From Paludisphaera soli (GTDB lineage: Bacteria; Planctomycetota; Planctomycetia; Isosphaerales; Isosphaeraceae), in NCBI RefSeq assembly GCF_011064595.1, contig NZ_JAALJI010000014.1:1-64000 (forward strand): a stretch of DNA of 64,000 nt, read 5' to 3'. Below the pieces are notes generated by a model. It was given only the letters and a program-made list of their open reading frames with translations, was not told the origin of the DNA and did not search any database. Positions 1 to 9,520 of this stretch are shown piece after piece. The position numbers and the translations under genes were made by a program. Position 1 is the first letter of the stretch; each line of letters opens with the position of its first letter.

Positions 1-698
1 AAGGCGAGGGCGCCGCGGCGCGGAGGCGACCGGGGACCTCGGGCGATCTGCTGGGAGTCCGTCCCTACCGTCGCGGCGATTCGCTCCGACGCGTCCACTG
101 GCCCCAATCGGCCCGGCACGAAACGCTCATCGTCTGCGAACTGGAGTGCCGGGCGACCCCCGTGGTCCAGGTGGTGCTCGATCTCGACGCCGCCGCGCAC
201 GCCGGGACGGGGCCGGAGTCGTCCCGCGAATGGGCGATCCGCGTGGCCGCCAGCTACGCCGAGGACTGGATCGGGCAGGGGGCCGAGGTCGAGCTGATCT
301 TCGGAGCGAAGATCGTCTCCGCCGGTCCGGGTTCGACCGTCGCCCGCCGGAATCGCGTCCTCGACGCGCTGGCGCGGATCGACGAGGAGCCCGCTCCGCC
401 GCTCGGCGACCTGCTGCGGAGCCCGGCCTGTCGGGCTTTCGAGGGCGGGCTGCGGATCATCGTCGCGACCGACAGATCGGCCGCCGGGTCGGTGGCCCCG
501 GAGCGACCCCGATCGGGCCCCCCCGAGCGGTTCATCATCATGAAGGCCGATGCGTTCGGACCCGACGAGGACGACGGACGAATGGTCTCGGCCCCCCCTG
601 CGTGGTTCCGTCCCTGGCTCTTGCTGGACGACCCTGATCACGTGGCCGCCCGCCTGCGAGGCGGTTGGAAGGAGCTTCCGTCCCATGCCCTCTCGTGA
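1..698 (+). CDS. DUF58 domain-containing protein, C-terminal part (5' end outside window)
   Basis: The frame ending at the TGA 696-698 is open to the left edge, so this is the tail of a longer gene. From base 3 it encodes GVRPYRRGDSLRRVHW followed by QSAR, which is the signature of DUF58 proteins (R-x-Y-x2-GD-x2-R-x-I/VHW-x2-SAR). The rest is a von Willebrand A-like half (VVLDLD, then strands rich in V/I/L). The first ATG-like start inside the window (162) is internal to the domain and is not the true start. DUF58 proteins are typically encoded beside MoxR ATPases and transglutaminase-like membrane proteins, and both follow here. It overlaps the next gene by 14 bp. The molecular role of DUF58 proteins is not established; a scaffold or adaptor role with the MoxR ATPase is inferred. 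Confidence 0.85.
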   Translation, partial: GEGAAARRRPGTSGDLLGVRPYRRGDSLRRVHWPQSARHETLIVCELECRATPVVQVVLDLDAAAHAGTGPESSREWAIRVAASYAEDWIGQGAEVELIFGAKIVSAGPGSTVARRNRVLDALARIDEEPAPPLGDLLRSPACRAFEGGLRIIVATDRSAAGSVAPERPRSGPPERFIIMKADAFGPDEDDGRMVSAPPAWFRPWLLLDDPDHVAARLRGGWKELPSHALS

Positions 699-3027
699 AT
701 TCGAGGGTCCGAGGCTCGGGGCCGTTACGCTGGCCCTCGCGGGGCTGGCGGTCGCAGCCGCGGAACTCGCGATCGCCGAACCTGACGCCTCGCCTTACTG
801 GTCGTTGACCAGGGCTTTCGCGTGGTCCGCGACCGCCATCCTCCTTTCCCTGGCGACCGCGCGTTCCTGCCGGGATGGACGCTCAGGGGCCCGTCACGGT
901 CGATCCGCCGTGCCCGCCTGGTACGTCGTCGGGCTCGTCGCGGCCTTCGCATACCCGACGTTCCTGGCGATCTTTCGGGCGGCGTGGACCGGACGTCCGG
1001 GGCCGATGGAGCTGGCGCTGCTGGCCTCGCTCAGGAACCTGACGCTCGGCCTCGCCGCCATGTCGCATCGCGGGCCGTTCGCCCGACTCGCGGCGCTCAC
1101 GAGCCTGTTCCTGATCCTGGCTTCCTCCTCGAAGGCCGAGGGGCCCCTGGTCGTGGGGCTGGTCGCGGGATATTCGGTCGCCGGGGCCGTCTGGTTGGTC
1201 CTCCTGGACTGGCGAGGATGCCTGACGCCGGTCGGCCCGGCCGGGCGACGCCCTTCGCCGGCCCTCGCGATCGTCTCGGCGTTCTCGATGATCGGGCTGG
1301 GGGTCGCGGTGGTGGCCGCCGGCCCGACGCGGGTGGCGGTAGCGCTGGCGGGCCTCTTTCCCAGCTCCGGCGGCACGGACTGGGATGATCCCGACGCCCT
1401 CGGCGGGGTCAACGACGGCGCGAACGAGGTGAAAGGATCCACGAAGCCCGAGAGCATCGGCTTCACCGACAGCGACGTCTATCTGAAGAGCGACCGCCCC
1501 AGCCTCTACGACGCCTTCAACGACATGTACGGCGAGCCGGTCAAGCCGAAGAAAGTCGACCGCATGGTCTCGATCGACAACAAGAACATCGCGTCCCAGA
1601 AGGAGGCCCCGGCCGAGAATCTCCGAGCCGGAAGGGAGTTCGCCGCGGTCCGTCGCCGCGAACAGCGCCAGGCGGATCGTCCCCCCGTCGCCCGCGAGGC
1701 CGACGCCCTGCTGTACGTCAAGGGGCCCACCCCGCTCCACCTGCCGCTCACGGCCTACGATCGTTTCGACGGCCGGGATTGGTCCGAGGCGCCGCCGAGG
1801 AATCTCTCGTGCCCCCTCGTCGCCGAGGACCGCGGAGGTCCCTGGTTCCGTCTCGATCGACCGATCACGGCGAGCTTCGCCGGGCCGGTCCACCATCAGA
1901 TCAAGATCGGCAAGCTCGACTCCAGCCCGCTGCCGATGCCCCCCCATCTCGTGGCCTTCCGCGTCGGGGCCGTCAATCGAGCGGACTTCTTCGACTCCGC
2001 GACGGAGGGCCTGATCCGGATGGTCGGTCGGACGGTCCCGTCGGGAACCGTGATCGACACCGAGGCTCACGCGCTCGACCCGGAGCGGCTGCGGCGGTGC
2101 GGGTTCGCGCCATACGAGCCGACGGACGATGAGCCCCGCTGCGCGACGGCCCGCGACCTGGCCCGTCGCTGGACCGTGGACAGGCCCCAGGGTTGGCCTC
2201 GCGTCGAGGCGATCGTGAGAGGGTTGCGGCGCCACGCCGTCCTCGATCCGGACGCGACCGCCCCGGCCGATTGCCCGGACGTCGTCGAGCACTTCCTGAC
2301 CTCGGGTCGCGGGCCCGACTACCTGTTCGCGAGCGCGGCCGTCGTGATGCTCCGGCAGACGGGGCAGCAGGCCCGCCTGGTCTCCGGGCTCTACGCCCGC
2401 CCCGCGGCCTACGACCCGCCCACCCGCCACACGCCCGTGACCGGCCAGGACGTGCACGTCTGGGCGGAAGCCCTGGGACCGGGCGGCGTCTGGATCACGG
2501 TCGAACCGACGCCCGGCTACGAAACCACGCCCCCCCCGCTGGACTTCCGTCGCGCCGTGATGGCGAGGCTGCGAGCCGCCTGGGAGCGCGTCGCCTCGCA
2601 TCCGTGGACCTCGCTCCTGGCCGCTTCGTTGCTCCTGGCGGCTTTGCGTCATCGTCTTGAACTGGCCGATGCGGCGGCGACCTTCAGGTGGCGCATCGGT
2701 TCGCGGGGCGAGCCGCGCGACGTGGTCCTCAGGACGATCGGGCTCCTCGAAGCGAGGGCCCGGCTGGGAGGAGCGGCCAGTCCGAACGGCCAAACCCTGC
2801 GAGGGTGGTACGGCCCGATCGGCGTCACGTCCGACGGCCAGGACGGCGACCTGGCCCGGCTCATGGGGCTCGCGGACTGGGGGCTTTACGCTCCGGTGGA
2901 CGCCGAGCCTCCGGAGGTCGGGGAGGGGGGGCCGCCGGCCGCCTGTCGCCGCGCCCTCCGCAACTGGACCCTGAAGCGTTTCCGGGCGCACGCCCGCTCG
3001 GTGGATGGCAGGAGGACCCGAGGATGA
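685..3027 (+). CDS. Membrane transglutaminase-like protein lacking the catalytic cysteine
   Basis: 780 residues from ATG 685, which has a GGAAGGAG ribosome site about 11 nt upstream and overlaps the DUF58 gene; the frame is open further upstream but those codons lie inside DUF58. Residues about 15-240 hold six or seven hydrophobic segments, then an extracytoplasmic region with a transglutaminase-like core at about 500-620, another membrane segment near 640-660 and a cytoplasmic tail. This matches the DUF3488-transglutaminase architecture found with MoxR and DUF58. In the core, the position that normally holds the nucleophilic Cys (G-x-C-x2-FASA) reads GPDYLFASA, so Asp545 replaces it. His591 (DVHVW) is kept and the Asp position is Glu607 (VEPTPG). 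Classical transglutaminase or protease chemistry is therefore unlikely; a binding or structural role is inferred. Confidence 0.85.
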   Translation: MPSREFEGPRLGAVTLALAGLAVAAAELAIAEPDASPYWSLTRAFAWSATAILLSLATARSCRDGRSGARHGRSAVPAWYVVGLVAAFAYPTFLAIFRAAWTGRPGPMELALLASLRNLTLGLAAMSHRGPFARLAALTSLFLILASSSKAEGPLVVGLVAGYSVAGAVWLVLLDWRGCLTPVGPAGRRPSPALAIVSAFSMIGLGVAVVAAGPTRVAVALAGLFPSSGGTDWDDPDALGGVNDGANEVKGSTKPESIGFTDSDVYLKSDRPSLYDAFNDMYGEPVKPKKVDRMVSIDNKNIASQKEAPAENLRAGREFAAVRRREQRQADRPPVAREADALLYVKGPTPLHLPLTAYDRFDGRDWSEAPPRNLSCPLVAEDRGGPWFRLDRPITASFAGPVHHQIKIGKLDSSPLPMPPHLVAFRVGAVNRADFFDSATEGLIRMVGRTVPSGTVIDTEAHALDPERLRRCGFAPYEPTDDEPRCATARDLARRWTVDRPQGWPRVEAIVRGLRRHAVLDPDATAPADCPDVVEHFLTSGRGPDYLFASAAVVMLRQTGQQARLVSGLYARPAAYDPPTRHTPVTGQDVHVWAEALGPGGVWITVEPTPGYETTPPPLDFRRAVMARLRAAWERVASHPWTSLLAASLLLAALRHRLELADAAATFRWRIGSRGEPRDVVLRTIGLLEARARLGGAASPNGQTLRGWYGPIGVTSDGQDGDLARLMGLADWGLYAPVDAEPPEVGEGGPPAACRRALRNWTLKRFRAHARSVDGRRTRG

Positions 3028-3135
3028 TGATCTGGGCAACGATCCCCCACGCCCCGAGGAAACGGGACGAGGAACGATTCGATCGAGGCGCTCCGCCGCA
3101 CGCTGAACGCCTCGCTGAGGGGCAAGGCCGAGGTC

Positions 3136-4011
3136 GTGGAGATGGTCGTCGCCTGCCTTCTGGCTCGCGGTCACCTCCTGATCGAGGATCTGCCCGGTCT
3201 GGGCAAGACCACCCTGGCGAAAACGCTCGCTTCCGCCGTGGGTGGCCGGTTCGCCCGCATCCAGTGCACGCCCGACCTGCTCCCCGGCGACGTCACCGGC
3301 TTCCGGGTCTTCGATCCCAAGACCCGCGACTTCGAGTTCCAGCCTGGCCCGGTCTTCGCCGAAGTGCTCCTGGCCGACGAGATCAACCGGGCGACGCCGC
3401 GAACGCAGAGCGCCTTGCTCGAAGCGATGGCCGAGCGTCAGGTGACGGTCGACGCGACGCCCCACGCGCTGGCGGCCAGTTCCTTCGTCATCGCGACCCA
3501 GAATCCGGTCGAACAGCACGGCGCTTACCCGCTCCCCGAAGCCCAGCTGGACCGCTTCGCGGTCAAGTTGAGGATCGGATACCCCGACCGCGAGGACGAG
3601 CGGGCGATGCTCGACGCAGCCGTCGGCCCGGCCTCGCGCGAGGCCGCCGCGACGGGACCGATCCTCGGCCCCTGCAAGCTTCAGGACCTCCAGCAGCGCG
3701 TCGCGAGGATCGCCGTGGACTCGTCGGTGCGCGACTACCTCGTGGACGTTGGCCGGGCGACGCGCGCCCATCGCCAGGTGGTGCTCGGGCTCAGCCGTCG
3801 TGGATTGCTGACCTGGCAACGCATGGCGCAGGCGCGGGCGTTCCTGGCCGGTCGCGAGTTCACGACTCCCGACGACGTGCGGGACGTGGCCGGGCCGGTG
3901 CTCGAGGTCCGACTCGGCGTCGAGGCCGAATGGGCCCCACGGGTCCTGGCCGAAGTCCTGGCGTCCGTCCCCGTCCCGGTCACCGTGGTCCCCGCGGGTC
4001 GGCGGACCTGA
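3136..4011 (+). CDS. MoxR family AAA+ ATPase (5' end apparently frameshifted)
   Basis: AAA+ ATPase of the MoxR group: Walker A GLGKTT lies near residue 21 of this frame, Walker B is LLADEIN, and sensor 1 is IATQNPVEQHG. The C-terminal lid (SRRGLLTWQRMAQARAF, then FTTPDDV) is typical. MoxR ATPases act as chaperone-like remodelers working with DUF58/VWA partners; the DUF58 gene lies two genes upstream. The frame is open upstream of ATG 3136 and encodes the expected MoxR N-terminus (NDSIEALRRTLNASL from about 3073) with no usable start codon. In the +2 frame ATG 3005 opens an acidic leader (MAGGPEDDDLGNDPPRPEE) that would join it if one base were restored near 3064-3072. The family assignment is firm; the start is not. 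Confidence 0.85.
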   Translation: MEMVVACLLARGHLLIEDLPGLGKTTLAKTLASAVGGRFARIQCTPDLLPGDVTGFRVFDPKTRDFEFQPGPVFAEVLLADEINRATPRTQSALLEAMAERQVTVDATPHALAASSFVIATQNPVEQHGAYPLPEAQLDRFAVKLRIGYPDREDERAMLDAAVGPASREAAATGPILGPCKLQDLQQRVARIAVDSSVRDYLVDVGRATRAHRQVVLGLSRRGLLTWQRMAQARAFLAGREFTTPDDVRDVAGPVLEVRLGVEAEWAPRVLAEVLASVPVPVTVVPAGRRT

Positions 4012-4091
4012 CAGTCGCGTTCGGTTTATCCCGCCTCGGCCCCGGCCTTCCCATCCCCGTCCCACCCCCCAGACTCGTCGAGAGCCAGTCG

Positions 4092-5655
4092 ATGAATTTC
4101 GCCGCAACCTTCTCGGCCGGGTTCGCGATCAAGGTCTTCGAGACCCTCGCGGACTCCTCGCTCTATCTGCTGCTCGGATTGATCGTCTCGGCCCTCCTGC
4201 GAGCGGCCGTCGGGCCGGCCCGGCTTCGAGCCTGGTTCGGCGACCACCGTTGGTCGGCCCTGCTGCGGGCCTGGGCCGCGGCCGTCGTTCTCCCGGTCTG
4301 TTCGCTCGGCGTGCTCCCGGTCCTTCACGAGCTGAAAAGGTCGGGGTCCGTCGCGACGCGTTGCTGACGTTCGCCGTGGCCGCTCCGCTGTTCAACCCGC
4401 TCACCCTGCTCTACGGCCTCTCCTACCTCGGCCCGGGATTGCTCTTGCAGATCGCGCTCGGCTCCACGGCGACGGCGATCCTGGCGGGAGCGGTCGTGGG
4501 GCGCGGGACGATCGATCCGAATCCTCCCGATGAAGCGCGACCGGCGGCCGGCGCGCCACGACTCGCGGCCGCGTCGGTCCAGGCGCTTCGCGCCGCCAGC
4601 GGTTCGCTCTGGATCGACCTGACCGTGGGGCTGGTCGGGGCGGGCCTGGTCGCCGCGACCGTCTCGCCGAGCTGGCTGGCCGAGGGGACGTCCTCCGGCG
4701 ACCCCCGGGCCGTGCCGCTCCTCGCCGCGATCGCTCCCGGATCTTACGTCAGCCCCGAGACGGGTATGACCATGCTCCCCGAGATGCTCAAGTTCCGACA
4801 GTCGGCCGGGGCCATGTTCGTCCTTATGGTGCTGGGGGTCGGGATGACGATCGGCCACCTGAGCTGGATCGGGCGATCCTTCGGCGGCCCGGTTGCCGCG
4901 CGATGGCTCGCCGCCGCCGTCTTGCTTGGCGGCTTCGGGGCCGTCCTGATCGATCGTGCGCACTCTCCGGTCGGGGTGGTGAACCCGGATAACGACCATT
5001 TCGAGGCCTGGCCAATCCCGTGGCGTCGGGGGGCGGCGAGTTCATCGTGGCGGCCTTTCGTGCGGCGTGGGATGGGACGACCGGTCTGCATCGGATGACG
5101 CTCGCGGCCTTCGCGCTGACCGTCGTCCTCGGCCTGTTGCTCCGATCGGGCCGCCTGGGGGGCCGATCCCAGTTCGAGGACTGGGCCGACCCGAATCCGC
5201 CCAGCACCGGATTCCTGGAGGAATCGGAGGCCCCGAACCGGGGGCTCGTCGACCGCCCCGTTCCGGGCTGGATGCTCACCACGACCGGCCTCGCGGCCCT
5301 GGGCCTCGCCGCGTACGTCGCCGCGTGCGCCTACTCCCCCTCGCCGGAGGAGGTGTTCCGGGACATGGCCGTCATCAAGGCCGACTATTACGGGGAGATC
5401 GGCGCCGCCGCCCGGGAATCTCCGCTGCACCACCTCGATCTGTTGGAGCGTCAGACCGCGAGGCTTGGGATCGGCTCGGCACTCCGACTTCGATCCCCCG
5501 GCGCCGAGGCGCAGGAGAGCGCCTCAGCGTTGCGACGCGATCTACTCAGGCTCCGAGAAGCCACGGCCGTCCATGGCCCCGAAGACGCCCGCCGGGTGTT
5601 CCAGGAGGTCCAGACCACCTACGACCGCTGTAAGAAGGCCTATGGCGTCCATTGA
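4092..5655 (+). pseudogene. ArsP/DUF318-type permease, split by two apparent one-base deletions
   Basis: Three consecutive frames together make one permease. From ATG 4092 the first part has a hydrophobic segment and the family motif VVLPVCSLGVLPVLHELKRSG; the frame is lost at the GGGG run 4343-4346. It continues in the next frame as VRRDALLTFAVAAPLFNP and several membrane segments until about 5017-5033, then resumes in a third frame as GGEFIVAAFRAAWDGT to the stop at 5653-5655. Restoring one G at the first site and one base (best fit: the six-G run 5028-5033) at the second gives an uninterrupted protein of about 520 residues. Its C-terminal ~100 residues after the last membrane segment are polar (YSPSPEEVFRDMAVIKADYY). 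Relatives export metals or organoarsenicals; the substrate here is unknown. Both breaks fall in homopolymers, so sequencing error is as likely as true decay. Confidence 0.7.
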
Positions 5656-5728
5656 GGGCGACCGCGGCGAGCGTCGAGATGGACCGGACGACCGAGGAGC
5701 GAATCCATCGGTCTGATGCAGGAGGGAG

Positions 5729-5801
5729 TGGAGACGAAGGGGATCGAACCCTCAACCTCCTGGTTGCAAACCAGGCGCTCTCCCAATTGAGCTACGTCCC
5801 C
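5729..5801 (-). tRNA. tRNA-Ala (anticodon UGC)
   Basis: The reverse strand folds as a complete tRNA of 73 nt. The acceptor stem is GGGGACG paired with CGTCTCC plus discriminator A, the D arm is GCTCAATTGGGAGAGC, the anticodon arm CCTGGTTTGCAACCAGG has loop TTTGCAA (anticodon TGC), and the T arm is GAGGGTTCGATCCCCTT. G3 of the acceptor pairs with U70, the identity element of alanine tRNA. CCA is not encoded. Confidence 0.96.
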
Positions 5802-5831
5802 GGAGAGTCGAGCATCAACCTCGACGAGGGC

Positions 5832-5837
5832 ATTTTA
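5832..5837 (-). promoter_or_regulatory. Probable -10 box of the tRNA-Ala gene
   Basis: TAAAAT on the minus strand, 31 nt before the mature 5' end of the tRNA, in an AT-rich patch (GATAAAATG) of otherwise very GC-rich sequence. No good -35 box is visible. Confidence 0.35.
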
Positions 5838-5902
5838 TCGACGCGTCTGCGTTTTGGCTAGCTGGGATGAGGGCCCGGCGACTTGCGACGGGGGACGCTG
5901 GA

Positions 5903-7867
5903 CTACTGCGAATGGATCCACTCCTGCACGGCGAGTGTCGCGCGGGCGCGGCTGGGGTAGGGCGAGGCTTGCCACGAGGGGAGGCCGGCGGCCGGGTTGG
6001 ACATCTCGTCTATCCACTGCTTGATCAATTGCGGCGACTGGCTGACCATCGCGGCGCGACGGAGTCGGCCGTTGGGCAAGGGCTGCTCGAAAAGGACCGC
6101 GTAGTAGGGCATCGGATCGTAGCCCTTCTGCTTGGTCAGCCGGTTCAAGTAGGCGTGGATCGTCTTGTCCAGCTTCCCCAGGTCGTCGCCGAAGGCGTTG
6201 CGGAACTCGCGGACGTGATCGTCGGCCGACCTCGGCTCCAGGGGCGGCACGGCGGCCATGAGTCGGAGGAACCGCGTGAAGTCGTCGCTGCGCTTCATGG
6301 CCAGGTAGTGCGTGATCGACCAGGCCAGTGCGTATTCGGTTGGGGTGAGGTCGCGACGCCGGATCATCGCCTCGACCAACGGCTGGCCGGGTTTGCGGAA
6401 GAGCGACTTGGTATGGACGTCCTGCCCTCGCATCGAGAGCGAGACCGGATCTTCCACCTCGCGCAGGGTCGCCATGTGGAGGTTGTTGATCTGTCCGAGC
6501 CCGTCCCAGGCGGGGGGGCCTTTCCGCGAGGAGGCGGGTGTGGAGCAATACTCGGCCAGCCCCTCGACCAGCCAGGCGGGCCAGTTGCTGAGCCGAGGCT
6601 GGACTCCGATGTTCTGGAGGATCTGGTGCGTCCCCTCGTGGGCGACCATCTGGGGCTTGAGCAGGGCCGCGACCTCGGGACCCGGCCCGTCCCCCGAGGC
6701 CTGCTCGTAGAAGAGGATTCGGTTCGTGGCGATCTCGTAGTACGCCTGGACGTCGGGAGGGACTTCGCGATAGGCGCGGAACTCGTCTTCGGTCCGGAAG
6801 ATGACGGCCACCAGCGGGAACTCCGCCTCGTGAACGGTCACCTCGTGCTTGCGGAAGGCTTCGATCAGCCGGCGATAGAGTTCTTCGAGCAGAAGGCCGT
6901 TGCTGATCGCGAAACCGGCGTCGGGCGACTGGTGGAGGATCAGGTAATGTTCGGTCCGATGGAGGCCGAACTCCGCGAAGGCTCCCGTCTGCAAGCCTTT
7001 CGCCATCTCGTCGGCCGTCATCGGCTGGAAAGGCTCGTCGGTGGGGACGAGCATCGACGGGATGCCGAGCCAGCCGTCCGGCAGCATCAGGAACGACTTC
7101 CCCTCGTGATGGCCGTGCAGCCGCGCCACGACCTGACGGCCGTCCTCGGCCCGAACGAGGAATCGCCGCTCCTCGGGGATCGGCCGTGAGGCGGCCAGCG
7201 CCTCCGTAGCTTTCGCGCCGAAATCGGGAGGAGTGAGCAAGGCGGGCTCGGCCGGCGCGGGCCTCGACGTGAGGTCGTCGAGTTCGGCGGCCCGAAACGC
7301 CAGGTCCTGGATGGCGAGCCACCACGGAGGGCCCGGAGGCTCCGGGCCCCGGATCGCGCTGAAGGCCCTACTGATCTCGGCCAGAAAAACGGGGGGGGAT
7401 CCGGACGCCGCGACGGCGATTCGTCCGAGGACCGGCTCCATGCGACGGAGATTGCGGAGGGGGGCGAGCGATTCAGGAGCGTACATCAGGTCCGGCCGAG
7501 GCGCTGAAAGACCCGGCTCGACTCGCGAGAGAGCCGGCGTGGACGCCGTCGGCCAGGGGAGGGCGGGCGAGGCGGCCGAGGTCCAGGCCGCCGTCGACCA
7601 GACGGCGATCGGGGCGGCCAGCATGAGGAACGCCGTCAATTCCAGCAATCCCCTGGCGCCCACGAAGGCGCGACGGGATCGCGGCGCCGAGCACGACGCG
7701 TGCGACGTCGGGGCCTGGGACGTGGTCTCGCCAGAAGATTCGATTCGGACGCGGAGGGCCGGCAAGGGCGTCGCGCAGATCGGACAGACGCGCCGGCGTT
7801 CGACATCGGGACGTCGGATGCGGATGGCCTTGCCGCAACCGACGCAGGTCGTCACCACGGGTTCCAT
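5903..7867 (-). CDS. DUF1570 domain membrane protein with gluzincin-type zinc site
   Basis: 654 residues from ATG 7867; an in-frame TTG lies 21 nt upstream but the protein sequence gives no reason to prefer it. The N-terminus is a small zinc ribbon (CVGCGK ... CPIC), followed by one membrane segment (LLELTAFLMLAAPIAVWSTA) and a long extracytoplasmic part. Residues 410-414 are HEGTH, and 21 residues later comes WLVEGLAEY with Glu435. This is the HExxH + Glu layout of gluzincin metallopeptidases, as found in the planctomycete DUF1570 family. A secreted or surface peptidase is inferred; substrate unknown. It is transcribed away from the tRNA and downstream of the DUF1501 operon on the same strand, 159 bp apart, with a TAGGAT -10-like box at 7925-7930, so it probably has its own promoter. 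Confidence 0.75.
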   Translation of the reverse strand: MEPVVTTCVGCGKAIRIRRPDVERRRVCPICATPLPALRVRIESSGETTSQAPTSHASCSAPRSRRAFVGARGLLELTAFLMLAAPIAVWSTAAWTSAASPALPWPTASTPALSRVEPGLSAPRPDLMYAPESLAPLRNLRRMEPVLGRIAVAASGSPPVFLAEISRAFSAIRGPEPPGPPWWLAIQDLAFRAAELDDLTSRPAPAEPALLTPPDFGAKATEALAASRPIPEERRFLVRAEDGRQVVARLHGHHEGKSFLMLPDGWLGIPSMLVPTDEPFQPMTADEMAKGLQTGAFAEFGLHRTEHYLILHQSPDAGFAISNGLLLEELYRRLIEAFRKHEVTVHEAEFPLVAVIFRTEDEFRAYREVPPDVQAYYEIATNRILFYEQASGDGPGPEVAALLKPQMVAHEGTHQILQNIGVQPRLSNWPAWLVEGLAEYCSTPASSRKGPPAWDGLGQINNLHMATLREVEDPVSLSMRGQDVHTKSLFRKPGQPLVEAMIRRRDLTPTEYALAWSITHYLAMKRSDDFTRFLRLMAAVPPLEPRSADDHVREFRNAFGDDLGKLDKTIHAYLNRLTKQKGYDPMPYYAVLFEQPLPNGRLRRAAMVSQSPQLIKQWIDEMSNPAAGLPSWQASPYPSRARATLAVQEWIHSQ

Positions 7868-8025
7868 GGCCGTCGTCTCGCGGATCAACGGATCTGAATG
7901 AATTCGGCGAAGGGTGAAGGTCCAATCCTAGCACCGGGGTCGACGGCCGGGAAGCGTCTGTCCTCGGGTTTCGGCCGATTTCCTTACTAAGCTGATGTAG
8001 AGGGTTTCGGCGAGGTCTCGCGGCA

Positions 8026-9492
8026 TCAGGCGAGGATCGACTTCACCACCTTGCCGTGGACGTCGGTGAGGCGGAAGTCTCGGCCCTGGAACTTGTAGGT
8101 CAGCCGGGTATGGTCGACGCCGAGCTGGTTGAGGATGGTGGCGTTGAGGTCGTAGACCTCGACGGGGTCCTCGACGATGTTGTAGGAAAAGTCGTCGGTC
8201 GTCCCGTGCACGATCCCCGGCTTGATCCCGCCGCCGGCCATCCAAATGCTGAAGCATCGCGGGTGGTGGTCGCGGCCGTAGTCGGTGGCCGTGAGGGCGC
8301 CTTGCGAGTAGATGGTGCGGCCGAACTCGCCGCCCCAGACCACCAGGGTGTCTTCGAGCAGGCCACGCTGCTTGAGGTCGGAGATCAGGGCGGCCGAGGC
8401 CTGGTCGGTGTCGCGGCACTGGGCCCGGATCTGGTTCGGCAGGTCGGAATGCTGGTCCCAGCCCATGTGGTAGAGCTGGATGAACCGCACCCCGCGCTCG
8501 GCGAGCCGGCGGGCCAGCAGGCAGTTGGCCGCGTAGCTCCCCGGGCGCTGGACGTCCGGGCCGTAGAGGTCGACGACCGACTTGGGCTCGCCGCTCAGGT
8601 CGGTCAGCTCGGGGACGGAGGACTGCATCCGGTAGGCCAGCTCGTACTGGGCGATCCGGGTGAGGATCTCGGGGTCGCCAGTCTCCTGGTGGCGGAGGCC
8701 GTTCAGCTCGCCGAGGTCGTCGAGCTGACGGCGGCGGAGTTCGGGCGTGCACCCGGAGGGGTTGGCGAGGAACAGCACCGGGTCCTTGCCGCCCCTCAGC
8801 TTGACCCCCTGATACCGCGAGGGGAGGAAGCCGCTGCCCCAGAGCCGGTCGTAGAGCGGTTGATCGGTGCGGCCTCGCGAGAGGAGGACCACGAACGACG
8901 GCAGGTCCTGGTTCATGCTCCCCAGGCCGTAGGCGACCCACGAGCCCATGCTCGGCCGCCCCGCGAGTTGGGATCCGGTCTGGACGAAGGTCACGGCCGG
9001 GTCGTGGTTGATCGCCTCGGTCTGGACCGATCGGATGATGCAGAGGTCGTCGACGACCTTCGCGGTGTGGGGGAGCAGCTCGCTGATCCAGGCCCCGCTC
9101 TCGCCGTGCTGGGCGAAGGGGAAGATCGAGGGCGCGACCGGGAAGTTCTTCTGGCCAGAGGTCATCGTGGTGATCCGCTGGCCCATGCGGATCGAGTCCG
9201 GCAGCTCCACGCCGCGGCGGTCGCGGATGGCCGGCTTGTAGTCGAACAGGTCCATCTGCGACGGAGCGCCGGACTGGAACAGGTAGATGACCCGCTTGGC
9301 CTTGGCGGGGAAATGCGGGAGGCCCGGCATGGCGCCGACGGCCCCGCCGCCGGCCGCTTCGGGCGTCGCGGCGTCCTTCCCCGAGGCGTCCCGGCCCAGG
9401 AGCGAGCCGAGGGCGACGGAGCCGAGGCCCAGCCCCGAGCGCGACAGGAACAGCCGGCGATTCATCTCTTGCGCGATCTGCAGCTCGTCCAC
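8026..9492 (-). CDS. DUF1501 domain-containing protein, Tat-exported
   Basis: 488 residues. A twin-arginine signal is clear at the start ([20 protein letters not shown]). The mature part is a sulfatase/alkaline-phosphatase-like DUF1501 domain: [20 protein letters not shown] near the start, then [12 protein letters not shown] and [15 protein letters not shown], and [19 protein letters not shown] near the end, all family hallmarks. The gene follows the DUF1553 gene after 28 bp on the same strand. DUF1501 and DUF1549/DUF1553 proteins are one of the most repeated gene pairs in planctomycetes and are thought to act together outside the cytoplasm, but the reaction is not known. Confidence 0.93.
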   Translation of the reverse strand: MDELQIAQEMNRRLFLSRSGLGLGSVALGSLLGRDASGKDAATPEAAGGGAVGAMPGLPHFPAKAKRVIYLFQSGAPSQMDLFDYKPAIRDRRGVELPDSIRMGQRITTMTSGQKNFPVAPSIFPFAQHGESGAWISELLPHTAKVVDDLCIIRSVQTEAINHDPAVTFVQTGSQLAGRPSMGSWVAYGLGSMNQDLPSFVVLLSRGRTDQPLYDRLWGSGFLPSRYQGVKLRGGKDPVLFLANPSGCTPELRRRQLDDLGELNGLRHQETGDPEILTRIAQYELAYRMQSSVPELTDLSGEPKSVVDLYGPDVQRPGSYAANCLLARRLAERGVRFIQLYHMGWDQHSDLPNQIRAQCRDTDQASAALISDLKQRGLLEDTLVVWGGEFGRTIYSQGALTATDYGRDHHPRCFSIWMAGGGIKPGIVHGTTDDFSYNIVEDPVEVYDLNATILNQLGVDHTRLTYKFQGRDFRLTDVHGKVVKSILA

Positions 9493-9520
9493 GAGTCGTC
9501 CTTCCTTCGGCTCGCGCCGG

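Noticed and set aside
883-4107. Open minus-strand frame of over 1,000 codons opposite the transglutaminase and MoxR genes
   Set aside because: Antisense to well-recognised domains, with Arg/Gly/Asp-rich composition typical of shadow frames in GC-rich DNA.
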